NCBI GenBank assembly: GCA_028293055.1
Contig: JAQGLD010000316.1
Location: 1 to 9,062 of the forward strand
DNA length: 9,062 nucleotides
Direction of reading: 5' to 3'
DNA from: Alphaproteobacteria bacterium
GTDB lineage: Bacteria > Pseudomonadota > Alphaproteobacteria > Sphingomonadales > Sphingomonadaceae
Positions 1 through 6,286 of the stretch are shown piece by piece. The position numbers and the translations under genes were made by a program. Position 1 is the first letter of the stretch, and every line of letters starts with the position of its first letter. Below the pieces are notes generated by a model that made no database searches, was not told the DNA's origin, and saw only the letters and a program-made list of their open reading frames with translations.

Positions 1-1090
1 GCGCGTGGAGCAGGGTCGCCATCAGCTTGGCGCCGCTCGCGCCGAGCGGATGGCCCAGCGCGATGGCGCCGCCATTCACATTGAGCCGTTCCGGGTCGGC
101 ACCGGTTTGCTGAAGCCAGGCGAGCGGGACCGAGGCGAAGGCCTCGTTGACTTCGAACAGGTCGATCTGGTCGATCCGCATCCCCGACCGGTCGAGCGCC
201 CGCCGGGTTGCGGGAATCACCTCCTCCAGCATGATCACTGGGTCGCCGCCGGTGACGGTGAGGTTGACGATCCGGGCCATCGGAACCAGCCCATGAGCCT
301 TGAGCGCAGCCTCGCTCGCGACCAGTACGCCGCTGGCGCCATCGCAGATCTGCGAGGTATTGGCGGCGCTGATCCGGCCCCCGTCCTCGAGCGACCTGAC
401 CGCTGCGATTCCCTCCAGGGTCGCATCGTAGCGAATGCCTTCGTCCCGGGTGTGGGGTGCCAAACTGCCGTCCGCGAGACGGAGTTGGAGTGGGACGATC
501 TCCTCGGTGAAGGCACCGGCCACGGTCGCAAGTGCCGCCTTGTGGTGGCTTTCGAGCGCGAAGGCGTCCAGCGTATCGCGCTCGAGCTGGTATTTCTCGG
601 CCATCATCCCGGCACCGACGAACTGGCTGAACATGGCCACTCCGAATCTTTCCTGGATCCGCCTCGAAAAGGGGCCGGTGCCGATGCCGTGCTGAAGCGG
701 CAGGGTGAAGGGCAGGCCCATCGGCACGCGGCTCATCGATTCGACCCCCGCCGCGATCACCAGGTCCTGGGTACCGCTCATCACAGCCTGGGCGGCGAAA
801 TGGATCGACTGCTGCGACGAGCCGCACTGCCGGTCGATCGTCACCGCCGGCACCGAGATCGGCAGGGAGGAGGCGAGCACCGCATTGCGCCCGACATGGA
901 AGGCCTGCTCCCCGGCCTGGCCGACGCAGCCCATGATCACATCCTCGATTGCGGCGGGATCGACTCCCGAACGCTCGACCAGGGCATCGAGCACCTCCGC
1001 TGCCATGTCGGCAGGGTGCCAGTCCTTGAGCGCGCCGCCCTTCCGGCCGCCGGCGGTCCGGGCGGCGGCGACCAGATAGGCTTCGGTCAT
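1..1090 (-). CDS. Thiolase-family acetyl-CoA acetyltransferase / acyl-CoA thiolase (3' end cut by window edge)
   Basis: Thiolases join two acyl-CoAs or cleave a 3-ketoacyl-CoA with CoA, in cytosolic beta-oxidation or acetoacetyl-CoA formation. The 363 visible residues start MTEAYLVAAARTAGGRKGGA. The nucleophile cysteine is at about residue 89 in DRQCGSSQQS, the ESMSRVPMG segment is at 117-125, NEAF is at 315-318, and the catalytic histidine is at about 347 in GGAIALGHPLGASG. The C-terminal domain end with the expected CxGGG motif lies outside the window, so about 25-30 residues are missing. The ATG at 1090 is preceded by AGGAGG (1097-1102) with 6 bases of spacing, which fixes the start. The gene diverges from the TonB-dependent receptor gene. 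Substrate length cannot be read from the sequence. The central DRQCGSSQQ segment resembles beta-oxidation and steroid-type (FadA5/FadA6-like) thiolases as much as PhaA, so I give no symbol. Confidence 0.95.
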   Translation of the reverse strand, partial: MTEAYLVAAARTAGGRKGGALKDWHPADMAAEVLDALVERSGVDPAAIEDVIMGCVGQAGEQAFHVGRNAVLASSLPISVPAVTIDRQCGSSQQSIHFAAQAVMSGTQDLVIAAGVESMSRVPMGLPFTLPLQHGIGTGPFSRRIQERFGVAMFSQFVGAGMMAEKYQLERDTLDAFALESHHKAALATVAGAFTEEIVPLQLRLADGSLAPHTRDEGIRYDATLEGIAAVRSLEDGGRISAANTSQICDGASGVLVASEAALKAHGLVPMARIVNLTVTGGDPVIMLEEVIPATRRALDRSGMRIDQIDLFEVNEAFASVPLAWLQQTGADPERLNVNGGAIALGHPLGASGAKLMATLLHA

Positions 1091-1110
1091 GGAAATCCTC
1101 CTGGTGCTTC

Positions 1111-1149
1111 TTAGGAAGAGGCGGGGAGGGTCTCAACCCGCTTCGCCAT
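1111..1149 (-). CDS. Possible 12-codon leader ORF upstream of the thiolase
   Basis: An ATG at 1149 opens MAKRVETLPASS and ends at TAA (1111-1113). AGGAG (1155-1159) lies 5 bases before the ATG. The stop is 20 bases before the thiolase ATG and just ahead of that gene's own AGGAGG. Seen directly: a well-placed Shine-Dalgarno sequence, start and stop. Not known: whether it is translated. It could be a leader peptide, a translational-coupling device, a decayed gene end or chance. No amino-acid run of the attenuator type is present. Confidence 0.25.
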   Translation of the reverse strand: MAKRVETLPASS

Positions 1150-1167
1150 ATCGTCTCCTGGCAGAAG

Positions 1168-1204
1168 GTCCGTTCCCGTCCGCTTCCGGACAGTGACTTG
1201 TCCG
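1168..1204. promoter_or_regulatory. Operator-like dyad in the divergent thiolase/receptor intergenic region
   Basis: The 217-base space between the two divergent genes contains CGGACA (1187-1192), six bases, then TGTCCG (1199-1204), a perfect 6-6-6 inverted repeat. The pentamer GTCCG or its complement occurs four times in 37 bases (1168-1172, 1178-1182, 1187-1191, 1200-1204). The second and third copies can also fold as a hairpin with a CTTC loop. A dyad between divergent genes fits a dimeric repressor or activator site, for example of the TetR or GntR type, but no regulator gene is visible here. I could not place convincing -35/-10 boxes for either gene in this region. Confidence 0.35.
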
Positions 1205-1294
1205 CTGCCGAACAGGGCCGGATCGCCAAGTCCTTGTGCTGCCTCGACGAAAGGGCTGGCGCGCTTATTGCAACGCGACCGCCGCAGTCTGCGT

Positions 1295-1300
1295 AAAGGA
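1295..1300 (+). promoter_or_regulatory. Shine-Dalgarno sequence that supports a GTG start for the receptor
   Basis: AAAGGA sits 7 bases before the GTG at 1308. An in-frame TAG at 1302-1304 rules out a start further upstream. The next in-frame ATG would remove the signal peptide, so GTG is the best start. Confidence 0.6.
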
Positions 1301-1307
1301 ATAGGGT

Positions 1308-3359
1308 GTGGCTAAGGGTTGGGCGGGTCTGGCGACATTATTGCTGTGTTGCGCGTCGGCACAGGTTTCGGGGCAGGCGACCGACCCTAATGGCCGAATC
1401 CTCTATCAGGCCGCCTTCTTCCAGCAATTCGCCCCGTCCAGCGCGCTCGAGATGGTCAAGCGCGTGCCGGGCTTCACCCTCGACATCGGTTCGGTCGATG
1501 TCCGCGGGTTCGGCCAGGCGGCAGGTAATGTCGTGATCAATGGCCAGCGGCCGAGCTCGAAGAGCGATTCGCTCGACACCATCCTCGCGCGCATCCCCGC
1601 CAGCCGGGTCGCGCGCATCGAGGTCGGCCCGGGCGATCTGTTCGGCTCCGAATATTCGGGCAAGCCGCAGGTGCTCAACCTCGTCCTGATCAGCACCGGC
1701 GGCCTCGCCGGCAATGCGACCGGGACGGTGCGGCGCGATTATACCGGCGCGGTGCTGCCCGAGGGCAGTGTCTCCGCCCTGCTGCGCCGCGGCGCATCGA
1801 GCTTCAATCTCGCGGTCGGGATCAACAACAACAACAGCACCGAGGAGGGATACGACACACTGACCGCGCTTCCGAGCGGTCGCCAGCTGGAATATCGCCG
1901 CAAGGTCAACACGATCCGAGATCCGAACGGCTATGTGTCGGGTTCCTGGGAGCTCAACCAAGGCGACAACCGCACCGCCCACCTCAATTTCCGGGCCGCA
2001 TTCGATCATTTCGACCTCACCCAGAGCAATTTCGTCTACCCGGACGATGGCGCGGACCGCCACGACCGCCTGACCCAGCGCTATCGGCAGCGGCAGTTCG
2101 AGCTTGGCGGCGATGTCACCCGTCCGCTGCTCGGTGGCGGTCTCAAGCTGATCGGTCTCGCCACCCGCCGGCACCGCCTGAATCGCGATCTCTCGCTCAA
2201 CCGGCTCGATGAGACTCATATGCTTGGCGGCTATGCCCAGGATCTCGAGGACCAGAAGGACGAGACGCTGGCGAGGCTGGTCTGGAATCGCTCCGACCTG
2301 CTCGGCTGGAGCGTCGAGGCGGGCGCCGAGGGCGTCGTCAACCGGCTCGACAGCAATGTGAATTTCGACACGCTCGACGCCGGCGGCGCCAGAACCCGGA
2401 TCGACCTCCCGGTCGACCAGGCGGTGGTCAAGGAATATCGCGGCGAAGCCTTCGTCAATGCCGGGCGGAGCCTGTCTTCGAAGGCCCGGATCGACCTCGG
2501 ACTCACTTACGAGGCATCGCGGCTCACCGTCAGCGGCGACGCTAAGGCCGAGCGTGTGCTCAAGTTCCTCAAGCCCAAGGCAAGCTTCGACTGGCGGCCC
2601 AATCCGCGCTGGCACACCCAGCTCTCGGTATCGCGGACCGTTGCCCAGCTCCAGTTCGAGGATTTCATCAGCTCGGCCGAGCTGACCAACGATCGGGTCA
2701 ATGGCGGCAATGCCGATCTGGTGCCGCAACGCGCCTGGGAAATCCTGGCCTCGGTCGAGCATCCGATCCTCGGCGACGGCCTGGTCAAGGTCGAGGCCGG
2801 CTACAATCGGATCTCCCAGGTCCAGGACCGGATCCTGACTCCGCAGGGCTTCGACGCGCCCGGAAATCTCGGCGACGGCAGCACCTACATTCTGCGCACC
2901 AATGTCGACGCTCCGCTCGGCCGGTTCGGGATCAAGGGCGGCAGGCTCACCCTTTCGGGATCGCTGCTCAGCACCTCGGTCGAGGATCCCTACACGCACG
3001 GGAACCGCCACTTTTCCGGGACCACGCTCTGGCTGTTCAACGCCGATTTCCGCCAGGATCTGGGGAAGTTCGCCTGGGGCGTCGGCCTGTCGGGCAATTC
3101 GAGGCAGGCCTTCTTCCGCCTCGACGAGATCGACGCGCCGTACAGCAAGGTGCCCTATGTCACTGCCTTTGCGGAATATCGCCCGACCACGAAGACGAGC
3201 CTGACGCTGGGCCTCGACAATGCGACGGGGGTGCCCGCCTTCCGGGACCGCACCTTCTTCGAGCCCGACCGGCGCAACCCGGTGCCGAGCCTCTACGAAT
3301 ATCGCGAGCGCAACAAGCACGTGGTTCCCTACGTGACGCTCAAGCACAATTTCGGATGA
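1308..3359 (+). CDS. TonB-dependent outer-membrane receptor with N-terminal plug
   Basis: This 683-residue protein is read as an outer-membrane gated channel for an unknown ligand. Residues 1-23 (MAKGWAGLATLLLCCASAQVSGQ) form a short signal peptide with a hydrophobic core and probable cleavage after ASA or VSG. A plug-type region follows at about 25-130: ALEMVKRVPGF, then DVRGFGQAAGNVVINGQRPSS, then RIPASRVARIEVGPG. The rest alternates polar and hydrophobic residues with aromatic strand ends, as in a 22-strand barrel, and finishes YVTLKHNFG with a penultimate Phe. I see no canonical TonB box; the mature N-terminus has GRILYQAAFFQQF directly before the plug. That arrangement resembles a receptor subfamily I recall from sphingomonads. 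The protein starts at GTG. It is divergent from a thiolase gene, and no TonB, ExbBD or regulator gene lies nearby, so the substrate cannot be assigned. Confidence 0.85.
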   Translation: MAKGWAGLATLLLCCASAQVSGQATDPNGRILYQAAFFQQFAPSSALEMVKRVPGFTLDIGSVDVRGFGQAAGNVVINGQRPSSKSDSLDTILARIPASRVARIEVGPGDLFGSEYSGKPQVLNLVLISTGGLAGNATGTVRRDYTGAVLPEGSVSALLRRGASSFNLAVGINNNNSTEEGYDTLTALPSGRQLEYRRKVNTIRDPNGYVSGSWELNQGDNRTAHLNFRAAFDHFDLTQSNFVYPDDGADRHDRLTQRYRQRQFELGGDVTRPLLGGGLKLIGLATRRHRLNRDLSLNRLDETHMLGGYAQDLEDQKDETLARLVWNRSDLLGWSVEAGAEGVVNRLDSNVNFDTLDAGGARTRIDLPVDQAVVKEYRGEAFVNAGRSLSSKARIDLGLTYEASRLTVSGDAKAERVLKFLKPKASFDWRPNPRWHTQLSVSRTVAQLQFEDFISSAELTNDRVNGGNADLVPQRAWEILASVEHPILGDGLVKVEAGYNRISQVQDRILTPQGFDAPGNLGDGSTYILRTNVDAPLGRFGIKGGRLTLSGSLLSTSVEDPYTHGNRHFSGTTLWLFNADFRQDLGKFAWGVGLSGNSRQAFFRLDEIDAPYSKVPYVTAFAEYRPTTKTSLTLGLDNATGVPAFRDRTFFEPDRRNPVPSLYEYRERNKHVVPYVTLKHNFG

Positions 3360-3379
3360 CCGGTGGAGTAAGGAAGGGA

Positions 3380-3445
3380 AGATTCCGGCTTTCGCCGGGA
3401 TGAGGCGGAAATGGCAGTCCGTCATGCCAGCGAAAGCTGGAATCT
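3380..3445. repeat. Paired REP-like palindrome between convergent genes
   Basis: Left arm 3380-3403 and right arm 3422-3445 are inverted copies matching at 21 of 24 positions, separated by 18 bases. Each arm is also a small hairpin: CCGGC-TTTC-GCCGG at 3385-3398 and CCAGC-GAAA-GCTGG at 3427-3440. Two of the three differences between the arms are exactly the two partners of one local base pair (G3387-C3396 versus A3429-T3438). The unit resembles the widespread proteobacterial GCGAAAGC intergenic repeat. It lies between the stops of the receptor and cysQ genes and could help end transcription or stabilise mRNA 3' ends, although no T-run follows on either strand. Confidence 0.8.
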
Positions 3446-3466
3446 CAGGTCCTTAGTCGTCGAGCT

Positions 3467-4240
3467 TCACAGCGCCCCCCAGGCGATGAAGTGCGGATTG
3501 TCGAAGTCGCGCTCAGACTTGCGATAGGCGAGGGGGCCGTCCTCTTGGTCGCCGTCGAGCGCCATCACCCGCCCGCCGGCGGCTTCTAGAATGGCCTGGC
3601 CGGCCGCGGTGTCCCACTCCATCGTGCGGCCGTAGCGCGGATAGACGTCGGCTCGGCCCTCAGCGATCGTGCAGAACTTGAGCGAGGAGCCGGACGGCAC
3701 ATAATCGGCGATCGCAAGCCTGGCGTTGCGCGCCGCGGTGCCCGGATCGGCGTGGTTTCGGCTGCCGACTCCGATCCTTTGCGAGGACGGGACCGGGCGG
3801 GCGTGTATCGGCTCAGGATCGCCGCCGCCGAGCGCCCGAAACGCCCCTTCACCACGCTCGCCGTAATAGAGAGTCCTGAGATCCGGCGCATAGATCACCC
3901 CGGCGACGGGCTCGCTGCCGTCGATCAACGCGATGTTTACCGTGAACTCGCCAGTGCGGGCGACGAAGCCCTTGGTGCCGTCGAGCGGGTCGACGCAGAA
4001 GAACAGGCGGCCGAGCTCGGGGATACGCCCCTCGCAGGCTTCTTCCTCGGCCAGGATCGCGATGTCCGGAAAGGCCCTGCCGAGCTGGTCGAGGATGATC
4101 CGCTCGGCATGGCGGTCGGCGATGGTGACCGGCGAGCCGTCTTCCTTCTCCTCGGTGGCGCAGCCCTCGGCATAGATGCATTCGATCTCGTCGCCGGCGG
4201 CAAGCGCCGCCTCGATCATGGCTTCCAGATAAGCGCTCAT
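3467..4240 (-). CDS. cysQ: 3'(2'),5'-bisphosphate nucleotidase, CysQ type
   Basis: Known family role: Mg-dependent cleavage of 3'-phosphoadenosine 5'-phosphate to AMP and phosphate, clearing a by-product of sulfate assimilation; the family also includes inositol monophosphatases. The protein has 257 residues, usual for CysQ. Visible motifs are KEDGSPVTIADRHAE (32-46), the acidic metal-binding EEE at 65-67, DPLDGTKGF (84-92), GSSLKFC (184-190) and EWDTAAGQAIL (208-218). GSSLKFC and KEDGSPVT favour CysQ over SuhB. The ATG at 4240 is chosen because its A starts an ATGA overlap with the fghA stop. The frame stays open upstream to 4534, but that stretch lies inside fghA and has no family match. 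Translation is probably coupled to fghA. A weak GGGAG lies about 10 bases upstream. Confidence 0.92.
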   Translation of the reverse strand: MSAYLEAMIEAALAAGDEIECIYAEGCATEEKEDGSPVTIADRHAERIILDQLGRAFPDIAILAEEEACEGRIPELGRLFFCVDPLDGTKGFVARTGEFTVNIALIDGSEPVAGVIYAPDLRTLYYGERGEGAFRALGGGDPEPIHARPVPSSQRIGVGSRNHADPGTAARNARLAIADYVPSGSSLKFCTIAEGRADVYPRYGRTMEWDTAAGQAILEAAGGRVMALDGDQEDGPLAYRKSERDFDNPHFIAWGAL

Positions 4241-5079
4241 GCCTGGAGGCGCTCCCAGTGCCAACGCAGATGGTCCTCCATGAAGGTCGAGATGAAGAAA
4301 TAGGAGTGATCGTAGCCCGATTGGCGGCGAAGGATCAGTGGAATTCCGGCCTCGCGGCAGGCTGCCTCGAGCCGCTCCGGCTTCAACTGCTGATCGAGAA
4401 AGTTGTCGGAAGTCCCTTGATCGACGAGGATTTCGTTCACCCGAGCGCCGCTTTCGATCAGTGCGACCGTATCGTGCTGCCGCCAGGCCGCCGGGTCGGG
4501 GCCGAGATAGCGGCCCAATGCCTTCTCGCCCCACGGCACCTCGGAAGGAGCGACGATCGGGGCGAAGGCGGAGACGCTTCGGTACCGGTCGGGATTGCGC
4601 AACGCCATGGTCAGCGCGCCGTGCCCGCCCATCGAGTGGCCGGTTATCGACCGTCGGCTCCGGTCGGCAGGAAAATTCCCTTCGATCAGTTCCGGAAGTT
4701 CGTCCCTTATGTAGCTGTACATGCGGTAGTTCGTGGAAAAGGGCGCCTGCGTCGCGTCGACATAGAAGCCGGCGCCCTGGCCGAAATCATAATCGGGATC
4801 GTCGGGCACATCGGCGCCGCGCGGGCTTGTATCGGGAGCGACCAGGATCAGGCCGAGCTCGGCACAGACGCGCTGGAAGCCGCCCTTGTCGGTGACATTG
4901 GCGTGAGTGCAGGTCAGCCCGGACAGATAATAAAGGACGGGCAGGGGAGCGCCCGCCTCGGCCTGCGGCGGGAGATAGACTCCGAATTGCATGTCGGTGC
5001 CGGTCTCGCGGCTGCGATGACGGAAGACACCTTGGGTCCCGCCGAACGATTTGGCGCTGGAGACGGTTTCGACGGTCAT
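4237..5079 (-). CDS. fghA: S-formylglutathione hydrolase
   Basis: This serine hydrolase (esterase D family, alpha/beta fold, cytosolic) splits S-formylglutathione into formate and glutathione, the second step of glutathione-dependent formaldehyde removal. It has 280 residues, the normal length. Family motifs are YYLSGLTCTHAN (50-61, with the conserved Cys57), the nucleophile Ser149 in GHSMGGHGAL, the likely acid Asp225 in DQGTSDNFL, and His258 in GYDHSYFF. The start at 5079 is supported by GGAG (5086-5089) six bases upstream and by an N-terminus that aligns with the usual family start. It is 46 bases downstream of frmA and overlaps cysQ by ATGA, so the three genes are most likely one transcript. 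Confidence 0.97.
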   Translation of the reverse strand: MTVETVSSAKSFGGTQGVFRHRSRETGTDMQFGVYLPPQAEAGAPLPVLYYLSGLTCTHANVTDKGGFQRVCAELGLILVAPDTSPRGADVPDDPDYDFGQGAGFYVDATQAPFSTNYRMYSYIRDELPELIEGNFPADRSRRSITGHSMGGHGALTMALRNPDRYRSVSAFAPIVAPSEVPWGEKALGRYLGPDPAAWRQHDTVALIESGARVNEILVDQGTSDNFLDQQLKPERLEAACREAGIPLILRRQSGYDHSYFFISTFMEDHLRWHWERLQA

Positions 5080-5125
5080 TCTCTTCTCCGGCGCGCGCTC
5101 GACTCCCCGTCTCCCGGGCGCGAGA

Positions 5126-6238
5126 TCAATAGATCACCACGCTGCGAATGCTCTCGCCGGCGTGCATCAGGTCGAAACCCTGGTTGATGTCGTCGAGCTT
5201 GAGCGTGTGGGTAATCAGGGGATCGATCTCGATCTTGCCGTCCATATACCAGTCGACGATCCGTGGCACATCGGTGCGGCCGCGGGCACCTCCGAACGCG
5301 GACCCTTTCCAGACCCGGCCGGTGACCAGCTGGAACGGGCGGGTGGCGATCTCGCGGCCCGATTCCGCGACTCCGATGATCGTCGAGACGCCCCAGCCGC
5401 GGTGGCAGCATTCGAGCGCCTGGCGCATGACATCGGTATTCCCGGTGCAGTCGAAGCTGTAGTCGGCGCCTCCGTCGGTGATGTCGAGGATCGCCTGGAC
5501 CACCTTGTCGGCGCCGATCTCCGACGGGTTGATGAAATGGGTCATTCCGAAGGCTTCGGCCATCGCCCTTTTCGCCGGGTTGATGTCGATGCCGACGATC
5601 CTGTCGGCGCCGACCAGCCTGGCGCCCTGGATGACGTTGAGGCCGATCCCGCCAAGGCCGAACACCACGACATTGGACCCCGGCTCCACTCCGGCGGTCC
5701 AGAGCACCGCCCCGACTCCGGTGGTCACTCCGCAGCCGATATAGCAGATCTTGTCGAACGGAGCGTCCTCGCGAACCCTGGCGACCGCGATCTCGGGCAT
5801 GACGGTGAAGTTGGAGAAGGTCGAGCAGCCCATATAATGGTGGATCGTCTCCGACCCGAGCCGGAAGCGGCTGGTGCCGTCGGGCATAACGCCCTTGCCC
5901 TGCGTGCCGCGGATCGCGGTGCACAAATTGGTCTTGCGCGAGAGGCACGATTTACACTGGCGGCATTCTGGGGTGTAGAGCGGGATGACATGGTCTCCCG
6001 GCTTGACGGACGTCACTCCGGGCCCGACCTCACGGACGATTCCGGCGCCTTCGTGGCCGAGGATCGACGGGAAGATGCCCTCGCTGTCCTTGCCCTCGAG
6101 CGTGTAGGCATCGGTATGGCAGATTCCGGTCGCCATGATCTCGACCAGCACCTCTCCCGCCCGCGGGCCTTCGAGGTCGACTTCATGGATCTCCAGCGGC
6201 CGGTTGGGTCCGACGGCGATAGCGGCACGGGTCTTCAT
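5126..6238 (-). CDS. frmA: S-(hydroxymethyl)glutathione dehydrogenase / class III alcohol dehydrogenase
   Basis: This NAD-dependent zinc enzyme (also called AdhC or FlhA) oxidises S-hydroxymethylglutathione to S-formylglutathione; the family also reduces S-nitrosoglutathione. The 370 residues equal the family length. Catalytic zinc ligands are Cys40 (GICHTDAY), His62 (GHEGAG) and Cys169 (GCGVTTG). Structural zinc ligands are Cys92, Cys95, Cys98 and Cys106. The Rossmann motif GLGGIG is at 194-199, with Asp218 placed to bind the NAD ribose. The RGTQGKGVMPDGTSRF segment (110-125) is typical of class III. The start MKTRAAIAVG at 6238 is preceded by AAGGAG. An in-frame GTG at 6253 lies directly before that ribosome site and is rejected as the start. 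Its product is the substrate of the next gene, fghA. Confidence 0.98.
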   Translation of the reverse strand: MKTRAAIAVGPNRPLEIHEVDLEGPRAGEVLVEIMATGICHTDAYTLEGKDSEGIFPSILGHEGAGIVREVGPGVTSVKPGDHVIPLYTPECRQCKSCLSRKTNLCTAIRGTQGKGVMPDGTSRFRLGSETIHHYMGCSTFSNFTVMPEIAVARVREDAPFDKICYIGCGVTTGVGAVLWTAGVEPGSNVVVFGLGGIGLNVIQGARLVGADRIVGIDINPAKRAMAEAFGMTHFINPSEIGADKVVQAILDITDGGADYSFDCTGNTDVMRQALECCHRGWGVSTIIGVAESGREIATRPFQLVTGRVWKGSAFGGARGRTDVPRIVDWYMDGKIEIDPLITHTLKLDDINQGFDLMHAGESIRSVVIY

Positions 6239-6244
6239 GGTCGG

Positions 6245-6250
6245 CTCCTT
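6245..6250 (-). promoter_or_regulatory. Shine-Dalgarno sequence deciding the frmA start
   Basis: On the minus strand AAGGAG lies 6 bases before the ATG at 6238. It overlaps the codons that would follow the alternative GTG at 6253, so the shorter 370-residue form is favoured. Confidence 0.7.
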
Positions 6251-6256
6251 CACTTT

Positions 6257-6276
6257 CCCTCCCGCAAGCGGGAGGG
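6257..6276. repeat. CCCTCCCG/CGGGAGGG hairpin ahead of frmA
   Basis: A perfect 8-bp stem (6257-6264 with 6269-6276) closes a CAAG loop in the 48-base gap between the FAD oxidoreductase stop and frmA. On the coding strand no T-run follows, so it is not a classical intrinsic terminator. It ends only 6 bases before the frmA ribosome site. It shares the CCCTCCC...GGGAGGG core with the repeats at 8839-8945 and may belong to the same dispersed palindrome class. It could weaken read-through into frmA or protect the upstream mRNA end. Confidence 0.6.
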
Positions 6277-6286
6277 GAGGCTAAAG

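Noticed and set aside
5..1114. A 369-codon plus-strand open frame over the thiolase gene
   Set aside because: The minus strand encodes an intact thiolase with catalytic Cys and His. The plus-strand frame shows no motif.
1308..1376. Lipoprotein signal at the receptor N-terminus (LLLCC)
   Set aside because: Neither cysteine has a small residue in the -1 position required by the lipobox consensus, and an ordinary signal peptidase I site follows.
1338..3425. A 695-codon open frame antisense to the receptor gene
   Set aside because: It covers almost exactly the receptor gene on the other strand, its protein has no recognisable domain and is rich in Arg, Glu and Ala typical of GC-rich antisense frames. 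The receptor has a signal peptide, plug and barrel end.
4241..4534. N-terminal extension of cysQ by 98 codons
   Set aside because: The stretch lies within fghA in another frame and does not resemble CysQ. The ATGA overlap start gives the normal family length.
4258..5187. A 309-codon plus-strand open frame over fghA
   Set aside because: Antisense to a complete S-formylglutathione hydrolase with its full catalytic triad.
6257..6276. Intrinsic terminator after the FAD oxidoreductase gene
   Set aside because: The stem is strong but no T-run follows on the coding strand, so I list it as a repeat hairpin only.
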